Below, piece by piece: positions 7,396-14,339 of a stretch of DNA of 21,068 bases. This DNA comes from JBBSTY01 sp038235385 (GTDB lineage: Bacteria; Actinomycetota; Acidimicrobiia; Acidimicrobiales; Acidimicrobilacustridaceae). Location of the stretch: NCBI GenBank assembly GCA_038235385.1, contig JBBSTY010000068.1:1-21068 (forward strand), in the 5' to 3' direction. The position numbers and the translations under genes were made by a program. The notes under the pieces were generated by a model. The model had not been told where the DNA came from. It saw nothing but the letters and a program-made list of their open reading frames with translations, and did not search any database. Every line of letters begins with the position of its first letter. The first letter of the stretch is position 1.

Positions 7396-8043
7396 GTGAC
7401 CGCCACCGGGTTCCGGCCCCCGATCAACGTGTTCATGGCGCACCCCCACCGCGCTCGGCGCGAGCACCTCGAAGACGAGCTCGCCGGGACGGGGGTGACC
7501 GTCGTCGGCCGGGCCGCAACCGGTCCCGACGCCCTGACGCAGATCCTCGGGGTCGTCCCCGACGTCGCGGTGATCGCCGCCGAGCTCCCCGACCTCGACG
7601 CCACCGAGCTCTGCCGAACCCTGCGGAGCGAGCTCCCGGCGTGTCGCATCCTGGTCGTCGCCGACCACGACGACGACCACTGCTTCGAGGCCCTCCTCGC
7701 CGGGGCGTGCGGCTGCTTCCTCCCCGACCAGCCGTCGATGCGCTTCTTGCACGCCGTGCGCGGCACCATGCGCCGCGAGGCCCTGCCGACCCCGGGGTGG
7801 GCCCGACGCATCCTCACCCGGTACGAGGAGCTCGAGGCGATCGAGGACACCCGCCTCGTCCCCATCCCGCGGCTCACGCCCACCGAGCGGGAGGTCCTCC
7901 AGCGTCTGCGCGACGGCGAGACCCCCCAGGCCATCGCCGATCGCCACATCGTCGCGGTGCACGCGGTGAGGATCCACGCCAGCTACGCCATCATCAAGCT
8001 CACCCGGGCGATCGCCGACGAAGCGGTGGCCATCGGCGCCTGA
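7396..8043 (+). CDS. LuxR/NarL-type response regulator with degenerate receiver domain
   Basis: This 215-residue protein has an N-terminal CheY-like fold (about 10-125) and a C-terminal LuxR-type helix-turn-helix (about 160-202: LTPTEREVLQRLRDGETPQAIAD, then VRIHASYAIIKL). The receiver has lost its chemistry. The acidic pocket after strand 1 reads MAHPH instead of two Asp. The phospho-acceptor position in PDVAVIAAELPD is Ala61. The Thr/Ser position is Ala89 (VVADHDDD), and the invariant Lys position is Pro110 (GCFLPDQP). It is therefore unlikely to be controlled by phosphorylation and is better viewed as an atypical or ligand-controlled regulator. The GTG 7396 start is needed to keep strand 1 (INVFMA). 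No histidine kinase gene is nearby. It converges with the ketosteroid-isomerase-like gene. Confidence 0.85.
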   Translation: MTATGFRPPINVFMAHPHRARREHLEDELAGTGVTVVGRAATGPDALTQILGVVPDVAVIAAELPDLDATELCRTLRSELPACRILVVADHDDDHCFEALLAGACGCFLPDQPSMRFLHAVRGTMRREALPTPGWARRILTRYEELEAIEDTRLVPIPRLTPTEREVLQRLRDGETPQAIADRHIVAVHAVRIHASYAIIKLTRAIADEAVAIGA

Positions 8044-8059
8044 CCGCGGGCCGATCGAC

Positions 8060-8079
8060 GGCCGATGGGACGGTCGGCC
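8060..8079. terminator. Hairpin between convergent genes
   Basis: GGCCGA and TCGGCC flank an 8-base loop, 17 bases after the stop of the response regulator and within the 92-base gap to the convergent isomerase-like gene. The position suits a bidirectional terminator, but no U-tract follows. Confidence 0.35.
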
Positions 8080-8135
8080 ACGCGGCGTCGGAGACGATGC
8101 GCCGACCGGAGCGGACAGGGCCGGGCGGTTGCGGA

Positions 8136-8525
8136 TCAGCCCGCCATCGGCTTCATGTCGGCAGCGTCCCAGTAGGCGCGCATCGAGGTGATGGCGCCCG
8201 CATCGTCGAAGGTCATGACATCGATGGCGTCCATGACGTAGCGGTCGCCGCCGAGGACGTTGACGATGGTGAAGTGGAACGCCGCCTCACCGGCAGCGAC
8301 GCACGGTTCGCCGACGGGGACGAGCTCGACGTTCTCGGTCATCGATTGCACGGCGTCCCAGAACGCACCGATGGCCTCGTGACCGACGTGGACATCGGAC
8401 CCCACTGGGTCCTCGAGGGTCGCACCCTCGGCGTAGAGCCCGACGTACCCGGCGCGGTCGTGGGCGTTGAACCGCTCGAAGTACGCGCCGATGGTCGCAC
8501 GGATCTGATCTGGTGTGGCAGCCAC
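8136..8525 (-). CDS. Ketosteroid-isomerase-like protein (NTF2/SnoaL fold) with full catalytic triad
   Basis: This 129-residue NTF2-fold protein resembles bacterial steroid delta-5-3-ketosteroid isomerase along its whole length. It has an opening helix (IRATIGAYFERFN), YAEGATLEDPVG, HVGHEAIGAFWDAV, and the closing MDAIDVMTFDDAGAITSMRAYW. The catalytic Tyr (Y15), the general base Asp (D39, in TLEDP) and the hydrogen-bonding Asp (D102, in IDVM) all fall at positions corresponding to Y16, D40 and D103 of the Pseudomonas putida enzyme. Such enzymes move a double bond in 3-ketosteroids; limonene-epoxide hydrolase-like or merely binding relatives share the fold. Start GTG 8525 is preceded by GAGGAGA, a strong ribosome binding site. 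It lies 56 bases downstream of the NADH dehydrogenase gene, on the same strand, so the two are probably co-transcribed. Confidence 0.85.
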   Translation of the reverse strand: MAATPDQIRATIGAYFERFNAHDRAGYVGLYAEGATLEDPVGSDVHVGHEAIGAFWDAVQSMTENVELVPVGEPCVAAGEAAFHFTIVNVLGGDRYVMDAIDVMTFDDAGAITSMRAYWDAADMKPMAG

Positions 8526-8581
8526 GGGTTCTCCTCGTTCGGACCGGTCGGCGGAGCGCTCGACCTGGGACCCGTCGGACA

Positions 8582-9910
8582 CTAACGGCCGACGGGAGGC
8601 GGCGAGCTCGTCGGCCGGGGCTCGGGGCCGTCGGCGTGGGGATGGGGCGTGTGCGGCAGCTCCTCCGGGCGCAGGATCAGACGGGGCCCTCGATCCCACG
8701 TGAAGTAGTTCCACGCCCAGTTGAACACCACCGACACCTTGTTGCGCACGCCGAGGAGGTACACGAGGTGCAGGCCGAGCCAGGCCAGCCACGCCACGGC
8801 ACCCGTGAGATCGATGCCCGTCGGCAGCTCGGCGACGGCCGCACGGCGACCGATGGTGGCCATCGTGCCCTTGTCGAAGTAGTGGAAGTCGGTGCGCGGC
8901 CGTCGCTCGATCGTGCGCATCACCTGATCCGCCGCATGCTTGCCCCCCTGGATCGCGACCTGGGCGAGCTGGGGCAGACGCCCACCGTCGCCGTCGTCGA
9001 TGTCGGCGATGTCGCCCACCGCGAAGATGTTCGGCCTGCCCGGAACCGAGAGGTCGGGCTCGACCGTGATGCGGCCGCCCTTGCCCTGCACCGCGTCGAC
9101 CTCACCGGCGATGTCGCCGGCGCGCACCCCAGCCGCCCAGACGACCGTGCGGGTCGGGATGACCTCGCCGCCCTCCAGGACCACCTGGGTCGCGTCGAGC
9201 GATTCGAGGGCGGTCCCCAACCGCACCTCCACGCCGCGCTGACGCAACGTCGACCGGGCGTAGTCGCGAGACTTCGGACGGAACGGCGCCAGCAGCGCCG
9301 AGCCCATCTCCACCAGGATGATCCGGGCCCGGTGCACGTCGAGGTCGTGGAAGTCGCCGACGAGCACCTTGTCGATGAGCTCGGCCATGGCCCCGGCGAC
9401 CTCGACCCCGGTTGGTCCCCCACCGACGATGACGAAGTTCAAGATGCCGTCGTCGACGAGCGCGGGCACGGCGTCGGCGGCCTCGAACAGGCTGAGCATG
9501 TGGTTGCGGAGACGGATCGAGTCCTCGAGGCTGTACAGCGGGAACGCGAACTCGGCGGCGCCGGGCAGACCGAAGTAGTTGGTGGCCGAACCCGCCGCCA
9601 TGATCAGGTAGTCGAAGCGCACGGGATCCTCGTCGCGCAGAACCACCTCGTGGCGGTCCCAGTTCACCCCGACGACGCGTCCCTTGCGCACGAACACGCG
9701 CCGCTGGCGGCGGAAGAGGCCGCGCGTGGTGTACGCGACATCGGCGGGGTTCAGGCCCGAGGTCGCCACCTGGTAGAGCAGCGGTTGGAACGTGTGGTAG
9801 TTGTGCTGATCGATCAGGATCACGTCGACGGGTTCCTTCTCGAGCCGCTTCGCGGCGTTGAGCCCGCCGAAGCCTGCACCAACGATCACCACCTGCGGTC
9901 GATCAGCCAT
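8582..9910 (-). CDS. ndh: Type II NADH dehydrogenase (NDH-2-like)
   Basis: This 442-residue flavoprotein has the two-dinucleotide-fold layout of NDH-2. The FAD-binding GAGFGG is at residues 11-16 with IDQHNYHTFQPLLYQVATSGL after it. The NADH-binding GGGPTGVEVAGAMAEL is at 163-178, the flavin motif FAVGDIAD at 296-303, and the quinone-site AQVAIQGG at 316-323. A C-terminal amphipathic membrane anchor lies at about 371-402 (VAWLAWLGLHLVYLLGV, then FNWAWNYFTWDRGPRLI). NDH-2 passes electrons from NADH to menaquinone or ubiquinone at the cytoplasmic membrane face without pumping protons. The last 25 residues are a Pro/His-rich extension. ATG 9910 is the only family-consistent start. The gene diverges from the PrmC-related methyltransferase gene, about 108 bases away, and is followed by the isomerase-like gene. 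Confidence 0.94.
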   Translation of the reverse strand: MADRPQVVIVGAGFGGLNAAKRLEKEPVDVILIDQHNYHTFQPLLYQVATSGLNPADVAYTTRGLFRRQRRVFVRKGRVVGVNWDRHEVVLRDEDPVRFDYLIMAAGSATNYFGLPGAAEFAFPLYSLEDSIRLRNHMLSLFEAADAVPALVDDGILNFVIVGGGPTGVEVAGAMAELIDKVLVGDFHDLDVHRARIILVEMGSALLAPFRPKSRDYARSTLRQRGVEVRLGTALESLDATQVVLEGGEVIPTRTVVWAAGVRAGDIAGEVDAVQGKGGRITVEPDLSVPGRPNIFAVGDIADIDDGDGGRLPQLAQVAIQGGKHAADQVMRTIERRPRTDFHYFDKGTMATIGRRAAVAELPTGIDLTGAVAWLAWLGLHLVYLLGVRNKVSVVFNWAWNYFTWDRGPRLILRPEELPHTPHPHADGPEPRPTSSPPPVGR

Positions 9911-10018
9911 GGCTTCGTTTCTACCATCGTGGGGCGCGGATCCGACCGGGGGTTGGCGGACACGACGGACGGCGCGGCGTCGATTCGGCGACACTTGGGC
10001 GTGGATGTCGGTGGGGAT

Positions 10019-10783
10019 GTGCTGAAGAAGGTGACCGACCGCCTCGTCGTCGCCGGATGCGTCGCCGCGACCGACGAGGCCGCCCAGATCCTGGCGGTCG
10101 CCACCGACGACGCCGCCCTCGAGCTGATGATCGGGCGGCGCGAGCGGGGTGAGCCCCTGGCCTGGATCACCGGCGGGTCCACGTTCGGGGGCCGGCCGAT
10201 CCAGGTCGGTCCCGGCGTCTACGTCCCGCGCGTCCAGAGCGAGGAGCTCGCTCGACGCGCCGCGCTCCTGCTCCCCTCGACCGGGCGGGCGGTCGACCTG
10301 TGCACCGGCGCCGGGGCCATCGCCGCCCACCTCGCCGCCGAGGTGCCCGGCGCCACGGTGGTCGGCGTCGAACGGGACCGACGAGCCGCGAGCTGCGCCC
10401 GGGCGTACGGCGTCCGGGTCGTGGTCGCCGACATCGCCCGCCCGCTCCCCATCGCACCGAACCGGCGGGTCGACATCGTCACCGCCGTGGCGCCGTACGT
10501 ACCCACCGGCGATCTCGACCTGCTCCCCGCCGACGTCCTGCGCCACGAGCCGCTCCTGGCGCTCCACGGCGGGACCGACGGCCTCGACCTGGTGCGCGCC
10601 GTCGTGGCGCGAGCGGCCGTCATCCTCCGCGGCGGCGGCTGGTTGCTCACCGAACTGGGCGGGGTCCAGGACGAGCTGATCGCCGGCGATCTCGACGGGC
10701 GGGGCTTCGACGTCGTCGAACCGTGGTGGGACCCGGAGGGCGATCTCCGGGGCATCGCCGCGCGCCGTGCGGACGACGCCTGA
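10019..10783 (+). CDS. PrmC-related (HemK-family) methyltransferase with altered NPPY motif
   Basis: This 254-residue protein matches the PrmC/HemK layout. A helical N-terminal part (RLVVAGCVAATDEAAQILA) is followed by RGEPLAWITGGSTFGGRPIQVGPGVYVPRVQSEELA (43-78). The SAM motif is AVDLCTGAGAIAAHLA (91-106), then VGVERD (115-120) and HEPLLALHGGTDGLDLVR (176-193). It groups best with the actinobacterial PrmC-related subfamily (TIGR03704 type), whose catalytic motif usually reads NAPYVP. Here it is VAPY (157-160): the Asn that holds the substrate Gln amide is Val. Activity on release-factor Gln is therefore doubtful. GTG 10019 gives a family-length N-terminus; GTG 10001 is the alternative. Confidence 0.82.
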   Translation: MLKKVTDRLVVAGCVAATDEAAQILAVATDDAALELMIGRRERGEPLAWITGGSTFGGRPIQVGPGVYVPRVQSEELARRAALLLPSTGRAVDLCTGAGAIAAHLAAEVPGATVVGVERDRRAASCARAYGVRVVVADIARPLPIAPNRRVDIVTAVAPYVPTGDLDLLPADVLRHEPLLALHGGTDGLDLVRAVVARAAVILRGGGWLLTELGGVQDELIAGDLDGRGFDVVEPWWDPEGDLRGIAARRADDA

Positions 10784-10858
10784 TCCTCCCGTTCGCACGG
10801 AGCACCGCACCACGGCCGAGGTCGCGGGTGGAGGGGCTCCGGCGCCGAGCGCGGCGGA

Positions 10859-11845
10859 TCAGCCCGGTGGCGGTGGCGGTGGCGGTGCCAGTGCCGGTGC
10901 CGGCTGGCATCGTGGGCACCAGTAGGTGCTGCGCCGATCGCGGCCGGAGCGCATCGAGCGGATGGCGGCGCCGCATCGCCGGCACCCACGACGAGACCGT
11001 CCGTACACGGCGAGTGAACCTGGCGGTCCCGCCACCGTCGTGCGGCGGCGGGTCGAGAGGTTGGCCTGGAGCTGCGCGGCCGCCGTCTCGAGCAGCCGCC
11101 TGCGCATCGCGTCGTCGACCCGGCCGAGCGGCGTGAGCGGATGGAGCTCGCACCTCCACAGGACCTCGCTCTTGTAGACGTTGCCGATGCCGGCGGCGAT
11201 GCGCTGATCGAGCAGCACATCGGCGATCTCGTCGTCCGGTGAGGCGAAGGTGGCCATGCGACGCACGGCACCGTCCAGATCGGCGCCGACCACGCAGAGG
11301 TCGGGCCCGAGGTGCCCGAGGGTGGCGAAGCGTTGGTCGCGGTGGAGATCCAGGCCGTCTCCCGGTGGTGGTGCCACGGCGTCGGCCGCCCCGTTCGCCG
11401 ACGCCGCCACCGACGCCGCATCGATCCAGTTCCATGTGTTCGTCGGCGCCTCGGACGGGTCAGGCTGTGGACGCTCCCCGGGGTGGTCGTGCGAGCGTTC
11501 GTCGGGCGCAACCCGGATGACGCGCACCACCGGCGCCGACGAGCAGACGGCGACGTAGCCGTCGACCTCGATGACCGCACGCGCCAGATGGGCGGGGCGC
11601 CGTCGGCGCTCGCCGGTGCGATAGAGGTCCCAGCGGCCGGTCATGCGCAGGTGGGTCTGCAGCAGGTGGCCATCGGCGAACCGCACGATCAGGTACTTGC
11701 CCTGTGCCTCGACCCGGGTGATCGTGGTCCCCGGTCGCGGCGCGGCACCCGCGCCGCGCGCGGTCGCGAACCGCACCAACGTCGCCCCTTCGAGCGCCGG
11801 GGCCAACCTCGCCGCGACCTTGTGGATCGTGTCGCCCTCGGGCAT
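10859..11845 (-). CDS. Fpg/Nei-family DNA glycosylase (Nei2-like)
   Basis: This 328-residue base-excision-repair glycosylase/AP lyase begins MPEGDTIHKVA, giving the Pro2 nucleophile and Glu3. The minor-groove Lys is in AQGKYLIVRF (K50), followed by THLRMTGRWDLY (64-75). The helix-two-turn-helix lies at LLDQRIAAGIGNVYKSEVLW (211-230). A C-terminal zinc finger has Cys288, Cys291, Cys310 and Cys313. MPEGDTIH and GNVYKSE are typical of the actinobacterial Nei2/endonuclease VIII branch, which removes oxidised pyrimidines. Two oddities: a Pro/Ala/Asp-rich insertion at about 113-170, and a proline-only tail encoded by a hexamer repeat. It removes damaged bases and then cuts the strand. The start is fixed by Pro2, which must follow the Met. 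Confidence 0.93.
   Translation of the reverse strand: MPEGDTIHKVAARLAPALEGATLVRFATARGAGAAPRPGTTITRVEAQGKYLIVRFADGHLLQTHLRMTGRWDLYRTGERRRRPAHLARAVIEVDGYVAVCSSAPVVRVIRVAPDERSHDHPGERPQPDPSEAPTNTWNWIDAASVAASANGAADAVAPPPGDGLDLHRDQRFATLGHLGPDLCVVGADLDGAVRRMATFASPDDEIADVLLDQRIAAGIGNVYKSEVLWRCELHPLTPLGRVDDAMRRRLLETAAAQLQANLSTRRRTTVAGPPGSLAVYGRSRRGCRRCGAAIRSMRSGRDRRSTYWCPRCQPAPALAPPPPPPPG
10865..10900. repeat. Hexamer repeat encoding a proline/alanine tail in the glycosylase gene
   Basis: Three perfect CGGTGG units (10865-10882) are followed by CGGTGC, CAGTGC and CGGTGC. Together they form six related hexamers that encode the extreme C-terminus (PAPALAPPPPPPP) of the Nei2-like protein. Hexamer gain or loss would keep the frame, so it would change tail length only. 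Confidence 0.85.
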
Positions 11846-11985
11846 GGCTCCACGCTAGTGCCCCCGCCTCTCGATCCACCGGGGTCCCACCCGTCGTCAC
11901 GATGGCCGCGACCGGGGTCTCGACAGGTTGCGAGGTGACCGCCCCGTCTCGGTCCCGTCTAGGTCGGGCCGCCTGCGGGAAGGAA

Positions 11986-11999
11986 GACGGTGCACCGTC
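11986..11999. promoter_or_regulatory. Perfect 14-bp palindrome upstream of the PRC-barrel operon
   Basis: GACGGTGCACCGTC is its own reverse complement. It lies in the 212-base gap between the divergent glycosylase gene and the three-gene operon, 58 bases before the operon's first ATG. The position suits an operator or the hairpin of a 5' leader. No clear -35/-10 pair was found. Confidence 0.45.
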
Positions 12000-12057
12000 G
12001 GTCGCGTCACCTCGACCGCTTCCCGATGGTGCCCGAACGTCCGAGAAGGGACACGCC

Positions 12058-12198
12058 ATGGAACTGTGGATGTGGTTGGTGCTTGCCGTGGTGGTGGTCA
12101 TCGTCGTCGCGGTGGGGTTCGTCGTGGCGAGGATGCGCCAACGGTCGGGGACGATCCTGGCTGCGGAGGCCCGCAAGGGCGGCGGTGGACCCTCATGA
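12058..12198 (+). CDS. 46-residue single-span membrane peptide, first gene of the PRC-barrel operon
   Basis: The tiny protein has one hydrophobic helix (about residues 4-24: WMWLVLA, then VVVVIVVAVGFVVA), a basic turn (RMRQRS), and a short cytoplasmic tail ending in GGGGPS. This gives a positive-inside, N-out topology. AGAAGG precedes ATG 12058 at good spacing. Its stop overlaps the next ATG in an ATGA junction, strong evidence that it is a real gene translationally coupled to the first PRC-barrel protein. I do not recognise a named family. It may anchor or partner the PRC-barrel proteins at the membrane; this is inference. Confidence 0.75.
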   Translation: MELWMWLVLAVVVVIVVAVGFVVARMRQRSGTILAAEARKGGGGPS

Positions 12199-12812
12199 CC
12201 GTCGCCGTGCCCGACCGGTTGGTGCGGGCGACCGACGTGATCGGGCTGCCCGTCGTCACCATCGCCGGCGGCGACGACATCGCCGAGATCCGAGACGTCG
12301 TCTACGACGCGTCGAACCATGCACTGATCGGGTTCACCCTCAACAAGCGGGGATGGTTCCGAGGCACCCTCAAGGCGGTCCTGGCAGCCGATGACATCGA
12401 TGCGATCGGCGGCGACGCCGTGATGGTCGCCGCCGACGACGCGCTGACCGACAGCGCCCCTTCCGGAGCCACACTGACCGTGCCCGAGTCCAAGCGCGAT
12501 GTCATGGGCAACCGGGTCATGTCCAGCGACGGCAACGACCTCGGCGAGGTGACGGGCGTCGTGATCAGCACCGGTGAGGATCCAGCCGCAGTCGGCTACG
12601 AGCTCGTCGACGAGCGAGGCGATGCCGTCTTCGTGCCCATCTCGGCGCAGATGGCCGTCTCCGGCACCCACCTCATCCTGCCCGAGGCGTCGACCTCGTT
12701 CGTCCGCAACGACCTCGCCGGGTTCGGTGCCTCGATCGCCTCCTTCCGAGCCGAGCTCGACCGGGCCAGCCACGACCACGACCACGAACACGGGGCGGAG
12801 GGCCGATCATGA
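12195..12812 (+). CDS. Tandem PRC-barrel domain protein with His/Asp-rich tail
   Basis: This 205-residue protein shows two PRC-barrel-like modules. One spans about 10-84 (RATDVIGLPVVTIAGGDDIAEIRDVVYDA, then VMVAADDAL). The other spans about 102-178 (RDVMGNRVMSSDGNDLGEVTGVVIS, then VFVPISAQMAVSGTHLILP). The recurring pattern G-x-x-V-x-x-x-x-G-x-x-I/L-G-x-V is the barrel signature. PRC barrels, named for the photosynthetic reaction centre H subunit and RimM, act as protein- or RNA-interaction modules. No enzyme motif is present. The tail SHDHDHEHG is His/Asp-rich and might bind metal. Start ATG 12195 overlaps the previous stop; its own stop overlaps the next start in the same way. Confidence 0.85.
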   Translation: MTVAVPDRLVRATDVIGLPVVTIAGGDDIAEIRDVVYDASNHALIGFTLNKRGWFRGTLKAVLAADDIDAIGGDAVMVAADDALTDSAPSGATLTVPESKRDVMGNRVMSSDGNDLGEVTGVVISTGEDPAAVGYELVDERGDAVFVPISAQMAVSGTHLILPEASTSFVRNDLAGFGASIASFRAELDRASHDHDHEHGAEGRS

Positions 12813-13270
12813 GCGAGCCGACGAGCATGGTTGCATCGATCGGTCGGCGGGTCATCGCCCAGGACACCGCCGACGAGGTGGGTGCCGTCAAGCGCTTCGT
12901 CGTCGGCCGATCGGGCCGGCGAATCGAGCGGGTGCAGGTGGCCGGCAGGACGCGGAACGCCCAGATGGTCGAGTGGTCCGACCTGTCCAGCTTCGGCGCC
13001 GACGCGGTGATGATCCCGGCCGTCGACGGCGTGCACGATCGCGAGGACGACCGCGACGCCGAGGTGCTCGGCGGCGATGTCGCCGTCCTCGGTGCGCGCG
13101 TCCTCGATACGCAGGGCTTCGAGCACGGCACCGTCGCCGACTTCGAGTTCGACGCCGACACCGGCGAGATCACCTCGGTGCTCCTCGACGGCCACGGTGC
13201 CGACCGAGCGGTCCCTGCCGAGGCGATCCGCGCCCTGGGCACCTGGGCGCTCGTCGTCGACCCGTTCTGA
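12809..13270 (+). CDS. Second tandem PRC-barrel domain protein
   Basis: This 153-residue protein also has two barrel-like modules. One lies at about 8-77 (VASIGRRVIAQDTADEVGAVKRFVVG, then WSDLSSFGADAVMIP). The other lies at about 87-150 (LGGDVAVLGARVLDTQGFEHGTVADFEFDADTGEITSVLLDG, then VPAEAIRALG). It begins in an ATGA overlap with the preceding gene, so the three genes form a translationally coupled operon. The two PRC proteins are related in layout but not close copies. No enzyme motif or membrane segment is visible. An open frame continues past its TGA into a zeta-toxin-like remnant. Function is unknown; scaffold or envelope/stress roles are possible for PRC proteins. Confidence 0.83.
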   Translation: MSEPTSMVASIGRRVIAQDTADEVGAVKRFVVGRSGRRIERVQVAGRTRNAQMVEWSDLSSFGADAVMIPAVDGVHDREDDRDAEVLGGDVAVLGARVLDTQGFEHGTVADFEFDADTGEITSVLLDGHGADRAVPAEAIRALGTWALVVDPF

Positions 13271-13285
13271 GATCACGCACCCCGG

Positions 13286-13447
13286 CGAGCAGACCGCGCG
13301 CCGGCCGAGCCCGACCTGGTCGACGACGCGCTCACCTCGGGCCACCTCATCTGGCTGCACGTCGTGATGGTGCCGGTGCCCGAGGATCTCGCCGTCGCCC
13401 GCGTCGTGAACCGCGGCGAGCTGGGTGTCGAGGTTCGAAGCACGTGA
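13286..13447 (+). pseudogene. Remnant of a zeta-toxin-like P-loop kinase (C-terminal part)
   Basis: In the frame directly continuing from the PRC gene's TGA there are 57 open codons up to TGA 13445. They contain LVDDALTSGHLIWLHVVMVP and PEDLAVARVVNRGELGVEV. This resembles the strand-helix segment of actinobacterial zeta-toxin/AAA kinases (typically a helix, then GYLVxLHVVLVP, then LAVARVAxRVxxGGHxVPE). The Walker A half, the usual GGH motif and the rest of the C-terminus are absent, and no start codon with a ribosome binding site precedes it. It is best read as a decayed fragment. The resemblance is from memory of the family, not a search. Confidence 0.5.
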
Positions 13448-13463
13448 CATAGGGTCACCTCCG

Positions 13464-14222
13464 ATGGTCGACGTCGACTCCTCCACCGGGAGCATGCCCT
13501 CGTTCGCTGGTGGGCGGTCGTTCACCGCGACCCGGCGGGTGCGGTGGGGCGACACCGATCTCGAGGGTCGCCTCCGCCTCGACGGCATCGCCCGCTACCT
13601 CCAGGACGTCGCCAACGACGACACGCGGGACGGCGGCGACAACCCGAGCGCCCCGTGGGTCGTGCGGCGGACGACCATCGACGTGCGCCACCCGCCGCGC
13701 ACCGGTGAGGTGGTCGAGCTCACGACGTTCAACGGAGGTCTCGGGGCCCGATGGGCCGAGCGGCGAACCACCATCATCGGGAACGAGGGTGGCCACGTGG
13801 AGGCCATGGCCCTGTGGGTCCACGTGGACCGTGAGACCCTCCGCCCTGCACGCCTCCCGGCCTCGTTCGTCGAGCACTACGCCGACTTCACGGGTGATCG
13901 CAAGGTGGGTGCGCGCCTGCGTCACGGGCCCGTCGTGGAGGGCGCCGAGCGACGCGCGTGGCCGCTGCGCAGCACCGACCTGGACGCCCTCGGCCACGTC
14001 AACAACGCCGCCACCTGGGAACCGGTCGAGGACGAGCTGCATCGCCGTGGCCTCACGGCCGGTTGGGCCGAGCTCGAGTACGCCGACGGCATCGAACCCG
14101 GCGACGCGGTGGCGCTCGTCTCCGCCGTGGACCCGTCCGGCGACCTCCTGCTCTGGCTCATCGTCGACGACGTCGTCCGTGCGTCCGGCGTGGTCCGTGC
14201 CCCCGGCGTGGTCCGACCCTGA
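13464..14222 (+). CDS. Acyl-ACP-thioesterase-like double hot-dog protein
   Basis: This 252-residue protein has two hot-dog modules. The first contains RRVRWGDTDLEGRLRLDGIARYLQDVAND (24-52); the second contains RSTDLDALGHVNNAATWEPVEDEL (169-192). The D-x-x-G-H-V-N-N segment matches the Asn/His active-site helix of acyl-ACP thioesterases (PF01643, FatA/FatB-like), which release fatty acids from acyl-carrier protein. Actinobacterial members often act on acyl-CoA or are uncharacterised. I chose ATG 13464; ATG 13494 (MPSFAGG) is the alternative, and an upstream ATG at 13425 would enter the kinase remnant. The C-terminus contains an 18-base repeat encoding VVRASG/VVRAPG. It follows the kinase remnant by 16 bases and may have its own promoter. 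Confidence 0.86.
   Translation: MVDVDSSTGSMPSFAGGRSFTATRRVRWGDTDLEGRLRLDGIARYLQDVANDDTRDGGDNPSAPWVVRRTTIDVRHPPRTGEVVELTTFNGGLGARWAERRTTIIGNEGGHVEAMALWVHVDRETLRPARLPASFVEHYADFTGDRKVGARLRHGPVVEGAERRAWPLRSTDLDALGHVNNAATWEPVEDELHRRGLTAGWAELEYADGIEPGDAVALVSAVDPSGDLLLWLIVDDVVRASGVVRAPGVVRP
14175..14210. repeat. Two 18-bp tandem units at the thioesterase C-terminus
   Basis: Units 14175-14192 and 14193-14210 match at 16 of 18 bases (GTCCGTGC, two variable bases, CCGGCGTG). A third partial GTCCG follows. They encode VVRASG and VVRAPG, then VVRP and the stop. The repeat looks like a recent duplication extending the C-terminus. Confidence 0.8.
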
Positions 14223-14339
14223 CCCGTCGTCGCCGGAGCTGCGCCCGGAACCGACGCACGCGATGACCACGCATCCCCGTGTTCTCGGCGATCCCTCACC
14301 GGGTCCCGGTCGAGCTCGGAGCACCGTGCGCAGCCATGG

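Noticed and set aside
8513..10000. Very long plus-strand open frame opposite the ndh gene
   Set aside because: It is the antisense shadow of NDH-2 and shows no family motifs; only its end (from about 10019) is a real gene.
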